NCBI RefSeq assembly: GCF_002028425.1
Contig: NZ_CP020042.1
Span: forward strand, 3,534,001-3,598,000
Source: Streptomyces katrae
GTDB lineage: Bacteria > Actinomycetota > Actinomycetes > Streptomycetales > Streptomycetaceae
DNA length: 64,000 nucleotides
Direction: 5' to 3'
In this document: piece after piece, positions 8,414-17,243 of the stretch
Layout of the letters: every line of letters begins with the position of its first letter
How positions within the stretch are numbered: position 1 is the first letter of the stretch
Position numbers and translations under genes: made by a program
Notes under the pieces: model-generated
The model's database searches: none
Told to the model about the DNA's origin: nothing
The model's input: only the letters and a program-made list of their open reading frames with translations

Positions 8414-9556
8414 ATGACGGAGACCACGGTCGGCATCGGCGGCGCGGCGGAGAGCACCGACATGGTGCTCAACATCGGGCCTCAGCACCCTTCCACCCAC
8501 GGCGTGCTGCGGCTGCGGCTCGTCCTGGACGGCGAGCGCATCGCCAGTGCGGAGCCCGTGGTCGGCTACATGCACCGTGGCGCGGAGAAGCTGTTCGAGG
8601 CCCGTGACTACCGCCAGATCGTCATGCTCGCCAACCGCCACGACTGGCTGTCCGCGTTCTCCAACGAACTCGGCGTGGTCATGGCCGTCGAGCGGATGCT
8701 GGGCATGGAGGTCCCCGAGCGGGCGGTGTGGATGCGCACGCTCCTCGCCGAGCTGAACCGGGTCCTGAACCATCTGATGTTCCTCGGGTCCTACCCCCTG
8801 GAGCTGGGCGGCATCACCCCGATCTTCCATGCGTTCCGGGAGCGCGAGGAGCTCCAGGCCGTCATGGAGGAGATCTCCGGCGGCCGCATGCACTACATGT
8901 TCAACCGGGTCGGCGGCCTGAAGGAGGACCTGCCGGCCGGCTGGCTCGGCCGGGCCCGGGCGGCGATCGCCGACGTCCGCACCCGGATGGACGTCTACGA
9001 CAAGCTGGTCCACGGCAACGAGATCTTCCGCGGCCGCACCCGCGGCATCGGCGTCCTGTCGGCGGAGGCGGTGCACGCGTACGGGGTCTCCGGCCCGATC
9101 GCCCGCGCCTCCGGCGTGGACTTCGACCTGCGCCGCGACGAGCCGTACCTGGCGTACGGGGAGCTCCAGGACGTCCTGAAGGTGGTCACCCGGACCGAGG
9201 GCGACTGCCTGGCCCGCTTCGAGGTGCTCCTCGACCAGACCCACAACGCCCTGGACCTGGCGGTGGCCTGCCTGGACCGGATGGCGCAGCTGCCGCCGGG
9301 GCCGGTCAACCAGCGGCTGCCGAAGGTGCTGAAGGCACCCCAGGGCAGCACGTACGCCTGGACGGAGAACCCGCTCGGCATCAACGGCTACTACCTCGTC
9401 TCCAAGGGCGAGAAGACCCCGTACCGGCTGAAGCTGCGCAGCGCCTCCTTCAACAACATCCAGGCCCTGGCGGTGCTGCTGCCGGGCCAGCTGGTCGCGG
9501 ACATGGTGTCGATCCTGGGCTCGCTGTTCTTCGTGGTCGGCGACATCGACAAGTAG
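8414..9556 (+). CDS. nuoD: NADH-quinone oxidoreductase subunit D (NuoD paralogue)
   Basis: 380 residues, close to the length of standalone NuoD (49-kDa subunit). Family signatures are clear: [43 protein letters not shown] and the C-terminal [13 protein letters not shown] ending in DxxxGEVDR-like sequence. NuoD helps form the quinone site of complex I. No other nuo genes flank it, matching the second, orphan nuoD known in Streptomyces. Whether it joins complex I or a related ferredoxin/quinone enzyme cannot be told from sequence alone. Confidence 0.9.
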   Translation: MTETTVGIGGAAESTDMVLNIGPQHPSTHGVLRLRLVLDGERIASAEPVVGYMHRGAEKLFEARDYRQIVMLANRHDWLSAFSNELGVVMAVERMLGMEVPERAVWMRTLLAELNRVLNHLMFLGSYPLELGGITPIFHAFREREELQAVMEEISGGRMHYMFNRVGGLKEDLPAGWLGRARAAIADVRTRMDVYDKLVHGNEIFRGRTRGIGVLSAEAVHAYGVSGPIARASGVDFDLRRDEPYLAYGELQDVLKVVTRTEGDCLARFEVLLDQTHNALDLAVACLDRMAQLPPGPVNQRLPKVLKAPQGSTYAWTENPLGINGYYLVSKGEKTPYRLKLRSASFNNIQALAVLLPGQLVADMVSILGSLFFVVGDIDK

Positions 9557-9579
9557 GCCGGCGGCCCGGACCTGACGGT

Positions 9580-9598
9580 CGGCGGCCGATCGCCGCCG
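9580..9598 (+). terminator. Short GC hairpin after nuoD
   Basis: CGGCGGC - CGATC - GCCGCCG forms a 7-bp perfect stem 24 nt after the nuoD stop. No T-run follows, so it is a weak terminator candidate. Confidence 0.35.
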
Positions 9599-9630
9599 GG
9601 CCGGGGCACGGGCGCCCTACCGTCGCCCGT

Positions 9631-10521
9631 ATGACCACAGTCACCCGAGACGACCTCACCGGCTACCTCCGCAGAATCGGCGTCGCCGATCCCGGCTCCC
9701 CCTCCGTGGAGGGGCTGTACGCCCTCGCGCGCGCCCACGTCGAGCGCGTGCCGTTCGAGAACCTCGACATCCAGCTGGGCCGGCCGCCGGGCATCGACCC
9801 GGCGTTGTCCGTGCGCCGGATCGCCGCCGGGCACGGCGGGTACTGCTTCCACCTCAACGGGGCCTTCGCCGCGCTGCTGGAGGGGCTCGGGTACGACGTG
9901 ACCCGCCACCTCGGCGGCATGCACGCCGACCCGGAGGCCCGGGACGCGGGCGGCGACCACCTCGCCCTGACCGTACGGGTCGGGGGGCGGGAGCACTTCG
10001 TGGACGTCGGCATGGGCGACGGCCCGCTCGAGCCGCTGCCGCTGCGCGCGGGCGCGTACGAGCAGGGCTTCGCATACCGGCTGGAGCCGCTGGCCGTGAC
10101 CTGGGACGAGGGCGCGAGCGAGGGCGACGGCTGGAGCCTGCGCCGGGACGGGGTGCCGACGCCGCGCATGAACTTCCGCTCGGCGCCCGCCTCCATGGCC
10201 GGTTTCGAGCCCGCGCACCGGTGGCTGTCCACCGCCGAGGAGTCTCCGTTCCGGCAGTCTTTCGTGATGCTCCGGCGCACCGGGCGGGGCATCGACAGGC
10301 TGCACGGCCGGATGCTGATCCACACCGCGGTGGACGGTGCGCGCACCGTCCGGGAGCTCACCGGCGCCGACGAGTTCTACGGGGCCGTCGAGGAGGTCTT
10401 CGGCCGGGCCCTGGACGACGTCACCCCGGAGGACCGCGCCGCCCTGTGGGACCGGGTGACCCGGGCGCACGAGGCGTGGCGGGCGGGCCAGGCCGCGCCC
10501 GCGGCCGCGGCCGCCGGCTGA
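9631..10521 (+). CDS. Arylamine N-acetyltransferase
   Basis: 296 residues from ATG 9631; the open frame continues far upstream inside nuoD but that part is antisense-like filler. The acetyl-CoA-dependent arylamine acetyltransferase triad is visible: Cys72 in AGHGGYCFHLNGAF, His110 in GGDHLALTV and Asp125 in FVDVGMGDGP. RVPFENLDI near residue 40 is another family signature. These cytosolic enzymes acetylate aromatic amines and hydrazines, and relatives act as amide synthases in ansamycin pathways; nothing here indicates a biosynthetic cluster, so a xenobiotic or general role is more likely. Confidence 0.93.
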   Translation: MTTVTRDDLTGYLRRIGVADPGSPSVEGLYALARAHVERVPFENLDIQLGRPPGIDPALSVRRIAAGHGGYCFHLNGAFAALLEGLGYDVTRHLGGMHADPEARDAGGDHLALTVRVGGREHFVDVGMGDGPLEPLPLRAGAYEQGFAYRLEPLAVTWDEGASEGDGWSLRRDGVPTPRMNFRSAPASMAGFEPAHRWLSTAEESPFRQSFVMLRRTGRGIDRLHGRMLIHTAVDGARTVRELTGADEFYGAVEEVFGRALDDVTPEDRAALWDRVTRAHEAWRAGQAAPAAAAAG

Positions 10522-10571
10522 GGCGACGGGCCGGCGGGGTGGATGCCGGCGGGACAGGGCAGACTTGGGGC

Positions 10572-10784
10572 ATGTCCGCTTCCCCCCGACGGGCCTGCCC
10601 CGCCTGCGGCCGCGACTGCGCGGTGACGGCCGGCCGGATCGCCCGCCACGACCCTCCGGCGGGGCGCCGGGCCGGCCTGGTCTCCTGCCCCGGCTCCCGG
10701 GCGCGCGTGGTGCTGGGCGCCTGCGCCCCGACCCTGGACGGCTTCGCCCTGGGCCCGCACCCGGGCCAGCTCCCGCTGTTCTGA
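10572..10784 (+). CDS. Small zinc-ribbon-like protein
   Basis: 70-residue protein beginning MSASPRRACPACGRDCAVTAGR. The CPACGRDC cluster plus the later Cys in SCPGS and GACAP suggest a small metal-binding ribbon. Coding bias fits the frame and GGGGC lies just before the ATG. Conserved hypothetical; no function known to me. Confidence 0.6.
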   Translation: MSASPRRACPACGRDCAVTAGRIARHDPPAGRRAGLVSCPGSRARVVLGACAPTLDGFALGPHPGQLPLF

Positions 10785-10794
10785 GCGCCCGGGT

Positions 10795-11670
10795 CTAGGC
10801 CCCTGCCGCCACCGCCTTCGGCGCGCCCAGCAGGCCGAGCAGGCGGGCGGTGCCGTCGGCGCCGAAGCCCGCGTCGACCCCGCGCCGGTACAGCTCGGCG
10901 TGGGCGGCGAGGATCCCGGTGTCCACGCCGGAGGCGGCGGCCGTGTGCAGGACGTGCTCCAGGCTCGCCGCGCACATCGCGAGGCGGGCGTGGGTGCCGT
11001 CGTGGTCGTCCGCGTCGGCGAGCGGCGCGGAGCCCTCGTAGAAGCCGCGCATGCTGTCGGCCGTGTAGCCGGCGTAGGGGAGGATGTCGGCGGCCGTCAG
11101 GCCGTTGGCGCGGGCGACGGCCACGGCCTGGTACCAGCCCGTGTACGCGGTCCAGAACATGATCATGTTGAGCTGGTAGTACAGCTGCGCGTGGCCGGGG
11201 TCGGCGCCGCGGTAGTCGGTGGCGGCGAGGACGTCGAGAGCGGCGCGGTGCTCCGCGTAGACCTCCTCGGGGCCGCTGATGAAGATCGAGGCGCCCTCCT
11301 GGCCGATGCCGGCCGGCGGGACGTTGACCCCGCCGGTGAGGTAGGAGGCCCCGCGCTCCCGGGCCCACTCTGCGGCGGCCCGCGCCTTCTGCGGGACGTC
11401 GGAGGACAGGTTGGCCAGCACCCGGCCGTCGAGGTCGGCGTCGTCGAGCGCGGTGTACACGGCGTCCACGTCGATGAGGCTGACGATGCTCAGCGGGGCG
11501 GCCGCGACGGCCTCGGCGGCGGTGGCGGCCCGCCGTGCGCCACGGGCCAGCAGGGCGGAGTCCTTGCCGGGGCTGCGGTTCCAGACGGTGACGGCGTAGC
11601 CGGCGTCGAGGTAGGCGGAGGCCATGGCCTGGCCCATGGGGCCGAGGCCGATGATCGAAACCTGGTTCAT
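10795..11670 (-). CDS. NAD(P)-binding 6PGDH/imine-reductase-like protein
   Basis: 291 residues from ATG 11670 (MNQVSIIGLGPMGQAMASAY), preceded by GGGGAGAA. The N-terminal Rossmann fold carries the GxGxMG dinucleotide motif (residues 8-13), an RSPGK stretch that fits NADPH binding, and the beta-hydroxyacid dehydrogenase/6PGDH-like order of elements. The all-helical C-terminal half (QLYYQLNMIMFWTAYTGWYQA) resembles imine reductases and related short 6PGDH-like enzymes. Substrate unknown. Divergently transcribed from a TetR regulator with two operators between them, so expression is probably induced by a small ligand. Confidence 0.82.
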   Translation of the reverse strand: MNQVSIIGLGPMGQAMASAYLDAGYAVTVWNRSPGKDSALLARGARRAATAAEAVAAAPLSIVSLIDVDAVYTALDDADLDGRVLANLSSDVPQKARAAAEWARERGASYLTGGVNVPPAGIGQEGASIFISGPEEVYAEHRAALDVLAATDYRGADPGHAQLYYQLNMIMFWTAYTGWYQAVAVARANGLTAADILPYAGYTADSMRGFYEGSAPLADADDHDGTHARLAMCAASLEHVLHTAAASGVDTGILAAHAELYRRGVDAGFGADGTARLLGLLGAPKAVAAGA

Positions 11671-11697
11671 GACGGAGTTCTCCCCACGCAGTAGGAC

Positions 11698-11713
11698 TAG
11701 AACGAACGCTCTA
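11698..11713. promoter_or_regulatory. TetR operator copy 1
   Basis: TAGAACGAACGCTCTA is a near-perfect palindrome (TAGA-CG--CG-TCTA) 28 nt upstream of the reductase start. It matches the operators seen for LmrA/YxaF-type TetR repressors. Confidence 0.75.
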
Positions 11714-11744
11714 TCCAGCGCTCGGGACGAACGTAGCACGGGAC

Positions 11745-11760
11745 TAGAACGAGCGCTCTA
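11745..11760. promoter_or_regulatory. TetR operator copy 2
   Basis: TAGAACGAGCGCTCTA, the same palindrome 47 nt from copy 1 and 27 nt before the TetR start. One copy close to each divergent start suggests repression of both genes, including autorepression. Confidence 0.75.
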
Positions 11761-11787
11761 TCCAATTCCGGGGGTAGACTCCCCCGC

Positions 11788-12426
11788 ATGGCAGCGACAG
11801 CGGCGGGCACGACGAAGCGGCAGCAGCACAAGCAGCAGGCGGAGGCGGGGACGCGCGACCGCCTGGTCCGCACCGCCTCCCGCCTGATGCAGCACGGCGG
11901 TTACGAGAGCACCCCCGTCAAGCAGCTCGTCCGCGAGGCGGAAGCCACGCTGGGCTCGCTCTACCACTTCTTCCCGGGCGGCAAGCAGGAGCTCGCGGTC
12001 GCCGCGATCGGCTACGGCGACGGGGAGTTCGCGCAGATGCTGCGCGCGGCGCTGGACTGCGACCCGGACGCGGCGCGGGCGCTCGAGGCGACGGCCGGGG
12101 TGCTGGCGGACGCCCTCGCGGCATCGGACTGGCGCGACGGCTGTCCGGTCACGGCCACCGCCCTGGAGTCGGTCGGGCGGCTGCCCGAACTCCAGGAGGC
12201 GTGCGCGGCTTCCTTCGGGCGCTGGCAGGAACTGGTGGCGGCGAAGCTGCGGGCCTCCGGCATCCCGGAAGAGGACTCCCGCGACCTGGCGGTCACGGTG
12301 ATCGCCACCCTGGAGGGCGCGGAAATGACCTCCCAGGTCACCCGCTCCCGCACCCCCCTCCTCCTGGCGGGCCGCCACCTCGCCCGCCTGGTGGAGTCGT
12401 ACACGAACGGCCCCGCCGGCGTCTGA
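11788..12426 (+). CDS. TetR/AcrR-family transcriptional repressor (LmrA/YxaF type)
   Basis: 212 residues. After a Lys/Gln-rich N-terminal tail the HTH domain spans about residues 22-70 (RDRLVRTASRLMQHGGYEST, VKQLVREAEATLGSLYHFFP). The C-terminal ligand domain contains WRDGCPVTATALE, characteristic of the TetR_C YxaF/LmrA group. Two TAGAACG palindromes lie in its promoter shared with the divergent reductase. Such proteins release DNA on binding a small hydrophobic ligand, so the reductase may act on the inducer. Confidence 0.9.
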   Translation: MAATAAGTTKRQQHKQQAEAGTRDRLVRTASRLMQHGGYESTPVKQLVREAEATLGSLYHFFPGGKQELAVAAIGYGDGEFAQMLRAALDCDPDAARALEATAGVLADALAASDWRDGCPVTATALESVGRLPELQEACAASFGRWQELVAAKLRASGIPEEDSRDLAVTVIATLEGAEMTSQVTRSRTPLLLAGRHLARLVESYTNGPAGV

Positions 12427-12429
12427 GAG

Positions 12430-12505
12430 CGCCGGGGGTCCGGGGGCGGAGCCCCGGAGAGCGGGTGGGGGGCGGGGCGGGGAGACTGCTCCGCGCGGCG
12501 GTATC
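12430..12505. repeat. GC-rich intergenic repeat, copy A
   Basis: Intergenic GGGGGCGGAGCCCC hairpin followed by GGGCGGGGCGGGGAG and CCGCGCGGCGG. The same ordered elements recur at 41913-41983. This kind of short repeat between convergent genes is common in Streptomyces. Confidence 0.55.
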
Positions 12506-12520
12506 CCGCAGGGGGCCCGG

Positions 12521-13531
12521 CTAGGAGATGGCGGTCCTCAGCCGGACCACGTCGATCGGCTCGGTCTCGTCGTGGGCCGTCAGGTCGATCACCTGGCCGG
12601 CCGCCTCCTGCTGCTCCGGCGTCACCGGCTTGAACTCCGGTCCGGCCCCGGCGTCCGCGGACTCCGCCTTGTGCGCGGCCAGCGCCTCCGCGCCGACCAC
12701 GTCCGCCAGGTCCTCGTTCTGCACGGACTCGATCGCGGCCCGCGCCTGCGCGGTGTTCTTCGTGCCGAAGAAGTCGAAGCCCCCCTCGACCCGCGAGGCC
12801 GTACGCCGCTGGGCCGCGTACGGGGCCACCGGCGCGGCCGGGCGCCGCGCCGGCACGGGGGCGGCGGCCGCGGGGGCCTCGGTACGGGCGTGCGCGGAAC
12901 CGCCCGCCGGGGCCAGCGCCTTCGGGGCCGCGGCGGCGGCCTCGGCGGCCGCCCGGGCCTCGGACTTGCGCAGCAGCGCGGTCATCGCCGCGTTGGCGCG
13001 GGCGTAGCCCACCGCGGTCGGCGCCCCGCTGCCGGTCCGCTCCTGCGACACCGCCGGGAGCTCCTTCGGGGTCCCCGCGTTCTCCAGCGCCAGCAGCCGC
13101 CGCTTCTCCAGCGCGCTGGCCCGCTCGGTCTCGGCGGTGGCGTACCGGCGCAGCAGCGCCGCGTGCTCCCCGCGCAGGCCCGCGAGTTCGACCCGCTTGG
13201 CCCGCAGCTTCGCGTCCAGCTTGGCGCGCAGCACGCGCGCTTCCTCCAGGTCGGACTCGAGCTCGGCTATCCGCTCGTCCGTCTTCCACTCGTCCTTGAC
13301 CCGCTCGCGGGCCAGCTCCGCGACCCGGCGGCCGGCCGCCCGGTCCCAGGAGCGCATCAGGACGGCGCCGCCGGCGCCCGCGGCCGCCGTGAGGGCCACG
13401 AGCAGGCGCAGCGCGAGGGGTTCCGCGAGGAGCCAGGCCGCGCCGGCGCTGGCGACGGAAACCCCGCCGACGGCCGTCGGCGTGAGAAGTCGGTGCAGGG
13501 GCTCGGGATTGCGGTGACGTCCACGGGGCAT
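12521..13531 (-). CDS. Membrane protein with coiled coil, unknown function
   Basis: 336 residues from ATG 13531 (MPRGRHRNPEPLHRLL); an upstream in-frame extension exists but lacks a better start. Two hydrophobic segments lie near residues 24-60 (VGGVSVASAGAAWLLAEP, LRLLVALTAAAGAGGAVLM), followed by a charged coiled coil (~75-160, ERVKDEWKTDERIAELESD) and a low-complexity Ala/Pro region. The tail has FDFFGTKNTAQARAAIESVQ. Conserved hypothetical of streptomycetes; perhaps an envelope scaffold, but this is only a guess. Confidence 0.7.
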   Translation of the reverse strand: MPRGRHRNPEPLHRLLTPTAVGGVSVASAGAAWLLAEPLALRLLVALTAAAGAGGAVLMRSWDRAAGRRVAELARERVKDEWKTDERIAELESDLEEARVLRAKLDAKLRAKRVELAGLRGEHAALLRRYATAETERASALEKRRLLALENAGTPKELPAVSQERTGSGAPTAVGYARANAAMTALLRKSEARAAAEAAAAAPKALAPAGGSAHARTEAPAAAAPVPARRPAAPVAPYAAQRRTASRVEGGFDFFGTKNTAQARAAIESVQNEDLADVVGAEALAAHKAESADAGAGPEFKPVTPEQQEAAGQVIDLTAHDETEPIDVVRLRTAIS

Positions 13532-13628
13532 GGCCTGAAATTTACAGGGCGTGGGCCTCGTGTGGAGTACCCGCCCGGCAATCTCTGCCGGACGGTTACC
13601 GCACAATTCGCCATCGATCCCGTAACTG

Positions 13629-14618
13629 CTACTTCGTCAGGAGCCCCTTGGACTCCAGATAGGCCTTCGCGACGTCCGCCGGCTTCGCCCGCTCGGCGTC
13701 CACCTTGCGGTTCAGTTCGACGAGGTCGGCGGTGGTGAGCACCTTGGTGAGGTCGGCCAGGGCCATCGCGACCTCCGGGGAGCCGGCGCGCTTGACGTTG
13801 ACCACCGGCAGGACGTTGTCGGCGTTCTGGAGCTTCTTGTCGTCCTCCAGCAGGACCAGACCGTAGCCGTCCAGCGTGGCGTCGGTGGTCGTGGTCAGCA
13901 CGAGCTGGTCGGCCCCGTCCTTGACCGCCTGCTTGGCCTGCGGGGTGCCGACACCCTTGGGGTCGATACCGGAAACCTGGATTCCGTACGTCTTCTCCAA
14001 CCCGGGTGCGCAGAAGGGGCGTACGGAGCATTCGTCCCCGGCGGCGATCTTCACCTTCAGCCCCGACTTGCCGAGATCGGAAAGCGTCTTGAGATTGTTC
14101 TTCTGGGCGAATTCCCTGCTCACGGCGAAGGCGTTCTGATCGACGGCCTCGCCGGCCTCCAGGGGCTTGATGCCGAGCGGGCCCGCGAGCTTGTCCAGCG
14201 CCGCCACGGTGGCCTTCGCGTCGCTGGAGGCCACCGGCTTGTCCTTGGGCGCGTCCTTGCCGTTGACCTTGGCGTTCAGGAACTCGGCGAGCGTGGCCGC
14301 GTACTCCGGGACCACGTCGATCTCCCCCTTCTCCAGGGAGGGTTCGTACAGCTCGCGGTTGCTGACCGTGGTGATGGAGGCGCTGAAGCCGGCCCGCCTG
14401 AGCAGCTGCCCGTAGAGCTCGGCCAGGACGTTTGACTCGGTGAACCCGGCCGCGCCGATCACCAGCTTCCCCTTGCCGCCCCCGGCGGCCGACGCGGGGG
14501 CGGAGGAACCGCCGTCCTTGCTCTTCTCCAGGCTGTCGCCCCCGCACGCGGTGAGCGAAACGGTCAGGGCCACCGCGCCCAGGGTCGCGCCGAGGATGCG
14601 CGTGGACTTGCTCATCAT
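13629..14618 (-). CDS. opuCC: Betaine/choline-type ABC substrate-binding lipoprotein
   Basis: 329 residues (second Met at 14615 equally possible). Residues 1-25 are a lipoprotein signal with lipobox LTAC. The mature part has the OpuAC/ProX-like fold markers: KLVIGAAGFTESNVLAELYGQ near residue 50, VVPEYAATLAEF, and a C-terminal KVDAERAKPADVAKAYLESKG. It should bind quaternary ammonium compounds such as glycine betaine, choline or carnitine outside the membrane and deliver them to the two permeases encoded just upstream on the same strand. Likely osmoprotection. Confidence 0.88.
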   Translation of the reverse strand: MMSKSTRILGATLGAVALTVSLTACGGDSLEKSKDGGSSAPASAAGGGKGKLVIGAAGFTESNVLAELYGQLLRRAGFSASITTVSNRELYEPSLEKGEIDVVPEYAATLAEFLNAKVNGKDAPKDKPVASSDAKATVAALDKLAGPLGIKPLEAGEAVDQNAFAVSREFAQKNNLKTLSDLGKSGLKVKIAAGDECSVRPFCAPGLEKTYGIQVSGIDPKGVGTPQAKQAVKDGADQLVLTTTTDATLDGYGLVLLEDDKKLQNADNVLPVVNVKRAGSPEVAMALADLTKVLTTADLVELNRKVDAERAKPADVAKAYLESKGLLTK

Positions 14619-14663
14619 GCTCCTTGGAGATCAGGGGGAAGCTACGGAAGAAGGGGCGGGAGC

Positions 14664-15341
14664 TCAGCGCGGCGCCGGGCGGCCGCGCCGCAGCAGCAGC
14701 CGGTCCGCCGCCACCAGAAGGCCCTCCACCAGCAGGGCCAGCAGCGCGACCAGCAGGGCGCCCGCCACCACCTGCGGGGTGTCGTACGTGTTGAAGCCGG
14801 CGGTGATGATCCGGCCCAGGCCGCCCTGGCCGACCATCGCGGCGATCGTGGCGGTGGCGATGACCTGCACGGCGCCCGAGCGCAGCCCGGTCATCACCAG
14901 CCCCCGGGCCAGCGGCAGTTCCACCCGCCAGAACAGCTGCCGGCCGGACATGCCCATGCCCCGGGCCGCCTCGACCACCGAGCGGTCCACCTCGCGCATG
15001 CCCACGTACGCGTTGGTCAGCAGCGGCGGCACGGCGAACAGCACCAGGGCGACGACGGTCGGCAGGTAGCCGGCGCTGCGCAGCGGCGAGACCATGAACA
15101 GGGCCAGCACGGCGAACACGGGCACGGCCCGTCCCGCGTTGGAGAGGTTCACGGCGAGCGCCCCGCCCCGGCCGACGTGCCCGAGCCACAGTCCCACGGG
15201 CAGGGCCACGGCGCAGGCGACGCCCAGGGCGATCCCGCTGACCAGGAGGTGTTCGGCGAGCCGGTGCCAGACACCGTTCTCCCCCGACCAGTTGGCGCCG
15301 TCGCCCAGCCAGTCGAAGGTCCTGCCCAGGACTCCTCCCAC
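14664..15341 (-). CDS. Betaine/choline-type ABC permease
   Basis: 225 residues, GTG start 3 nt after the stop of the other permease. Five or so membrane helices with the binding-protein-dependent permease signature EAARGMGMSGRQLFWRVELPLA (EAA loop) near residue 130. Partner of the 15345-16037 permease, forming the transmembrane channel of an OpuC-like importer. Confidence 0.88.
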   Translation of the reverse strand: MGGVLGRTFDWLGDGANWSGENGVWHRLAEHLLVSGIALGVACAVALPVGLWLGHVGRGGALAVNLSNAGRAVPVFAVLALFMVSPLRSAGYLPTVVALVLFAVPPLLTNAYVGMREVDRSVVEAARGMGMSGRQLFWRVELPLARGLVMTGLRSGAVQVIATATIAAMVGQGGLGRIITAGFNTYDTPQVVAGALLVALLALLVEGLLVAADRLLLRRGRPAPR

Positions 15342-15344
15342 GGC

Positions 15345-16037
15345 TCAGACCCCCTTCGCCCGGGCCGGGCGGCCGGCGCGGGTCCAGGGCGTGAGCAGCC
15401 GCTGGAGCCCGAGCAGCAGGAGGTCGGCGACCAGGGCGAGCAGGACGCACAGCACGGAGGCGGTGAGCACCTGCGCCTTGAAGGAGCTGTTCACGCCGGG
15501 GGCGATCAGGTTGCCCAGGCCGCCCTTGCCGACGATGGAGCCGACGGTGGTCAGCGCCACGGTGGAGACGGTCGCGATCCGCACCCCGGCGAGCAGCGCG
15601 GGCAACGCCAGGGGGAGTTCGACCTGCCACAGCAGCCGGAGGGGGCCGTAGCCCATGCCGCGCGCGGCCTCCCGCACCTCCTCGGGGACGGCTTCCAGGC
15701 CGGCCAGGAGGTTGCGGACCAGGATGGTCAGCGAGTACAGCACCAGGCCGGTCACCACGAGCGCCGCCGAGAGCCCGAAGAAGGGCAGCAGCAGGGAGAA
15801 CATGGCGAGGGAGGGGATCGTGTAGAGCAGGGTGGTCAGGCCGAGGACGGGGGCCGCCCAGCGGCGGCCGCGGCGGGCCAGCAGCGCCAGCGGGACGGCC
15901 ACGGCGACACCGATGAGCACCGAGACCGCCGTGATCCAGACGTGTTCGAGGGTGGCGTCGGCGAGTTCCGGGGCGCGGGAGGTGACGTAGTCCCAGCAGA
16001 TCCAGTCGTTCGCCACCAGGCAGTTCCGTGCCGCCAC
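15345..16037 (-). CDS. Betaine/choline-type ABC permease
   Basis: About 230 residues if GTG 16037 (VAARNCLVANDWICWDY) is used; this start has AAGGGGGG six nt upstream, unlike the longer alternative at 16067. EAA loop: REAARGMGYGPLRLLWQVEL. First gene of the permease-permease-binding protein operon, divergent from the ATPase gene at 16201, so the 160-bp gap holds both promoters. Confidence 0.87.
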   Translation of the reverse strand: MAARNCLVANDWICWDYVTSRAPELADATLEHVWITAVSVLIGVAVAVPLALLARRGRRWAAPVLGLTTLLYTIPSLAMFSLLLPFFGLSAALVVTGLVLYSLTILVRNLLAGLEAVPEEVREAARGMGYGPLRLLWQVELPLALPALLAGVRIATVSTVALTTVGSIVGKGGLGNLIAPGVNSSFKAQVLTASVLCVLLALVADLLLLGLQRLLTPWTRAGRPARAKGV

Positions 16038-16200
16038 ACCGCTCACCCCCCTTCCCTGCTCGCACACGCGTACCCGAAGACCCGGCCAGTGTGACCATAA
16101 CCCCCAGCACCCGCTCTGGCCGGAATCATTCGCACACGTGCAACACTCCCCTCACAAAGCCTTCGCCCATGCGTGCGCACCGGTGGGGGAGGATGGCGGG

Positions 16201-17166
16201 GTGATCCGATTCGAGCATGTGACCAAGCGGTACCCCGACGGGACGACGGCCGTGGAGGACCTGTCGTTCGAGGTCGCGGAGGGCGAGCTGGTCACCCTGG
16301 TGGGCCCGTCGGGCTGCGGCAAGACGACCACGATGAAGATGGTCAACCGCCTCATCGAGCCCACCTCGGGCCGGATCCTGCTGAACGGCGAGGACATCTC
16401 CGCCGCCGACCCGGTCGAGCTGCGGCGCCGCATCGGGTACGTCATCCAGCAGGTCGGGCTCTTCCCGCACAAGACGGTGCTGGAGAACACGGCGACCGTG
16501 CCGCAGCTGACCGGCACCCCGAAGGCCAAGGCCCGCGCCCGGGCGGCCGAGCTCCTCGAACTCGTCGGACTGGATCCGGCCGTCTTCGGCGGCCGCTACC
16601 CCGAGCAGCTCTCGGGCGGGCAGCGCCAGCGCGTCGGGGTCGCCCGGGCCCTCGCGGCGGACCCGCCGGTGCTGCTGATGGACGAGCCGTTCGGCGCGGT
16701 GGACCCGGTGGTGCGCGAGCGGCTCCAGAACGAGTTCCTCGCCCTGCAGAACACCGTCCGCAAGACGATCCTGCTGGTCACCCACGACCTGGAGGAGGCC
16801 GTCCGGCTCGGCGACCGGATCGCGGTCTACGGGGAGGGCACCATCGAGCAGTTCGCCCGCCCGGCGGCCGTCCTCGGCGCGCCGTCGACCGACTACGTGG
16901 CCTCCTTCGTCGGCGCCGACCGGGGCCTCAAGCGGCTCGCGGTCACCCCCGTCGGGGAGGCCGACCTCACGGCGGCGCGGGACGGCGAGGCGCCGGCCGC
17001 GTCCGTGGCACTGGGGGCCTCGCTGCGGGAGGCCCTGGCGGCCCTGCTCCAGGAGGACGCGGGCCGCATCGGGGTCACGGACCCGCAGTCCGGGGCACTG
17101 GTCGGCGTACTGACCCCGGAAGGCGTCCACCGGGCGCTGCGCCGGGCCGAGCCGCCCGCCGCATGA
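16201..17166 (+). CDS. opuCA: Betaine/choline-type ABC ATP-binding protein
   Basis: 321 residues from GTG 16201 (VIRFEHVTKRYPDG), with GGGGGAGGA upstream; the longer ATG frame at 16138 is less likely. Walker A GPSGCGKTT at residues 35-43, Q-loop QQVGLFP, signature LSGGQRQR, Walker B VLLMDEPFGAVDP, switch His in THDLEEA. The tail after residue 240 looks like a single degenerate CBS-type region (RIGVTDPQSGALVGVLTPEG), typical of OpuCA/ProV ATPases that sense ionic strength. It energises the two permeases encoded divergently. Confidence 0.92.
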   Translation: MIRFEHVTKRYPDGTTAVEDLSFEVAEGELVTLVGPSGCGKTTTMKMVNRLIEPTSGRILLNGEDISAADPVELRRRIGYVIQQVGLFPHKTVLENTATVPQLTGTPKAKARARAAELLELVGLDPAVFGGRYPEQLSGGQRQRVGVARALAADPPVLLMDEPFGAVDPVVRERLQNEFLALQNTVRKTILLVTHDLEEAVRLGDRIAVYGEGTIEQFARPAAVLGAPSTDYVASFVGADRGLKRLAVTPVGEADLTAARDGEAPAASVALGASLREALAALLQEDAGRIGVTDPQSGALVGVLTPEGVHRALRRAEPPAA

Positions 17167-17178
17167 CGGCATGACGAA

Positions 17179-17200
17179 GGGCCCGACGGACGTCGGGCCC
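17179..17200. terminator. Bidirectional terminator between convergent genes
   Basis: GGGCCCGACG-GA-CGTCGGGCCC is a perfect 10-bp inverted repeat between the ends of the convergent ABC ATPase and esterase genes. Confidence 0.75.
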
Positions 17201-17243
17201 CGGTGGTGCGCGGGCGGGAACCGCCCGGTACTGCTTCCCGGCC

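Noticed and set aside
8728..9630. N-terminal extension of the arylamine acetyltransferase
   Set aside because: Overlaps nuoD in another frame and lacks family sequence; NAT starts at 9631.
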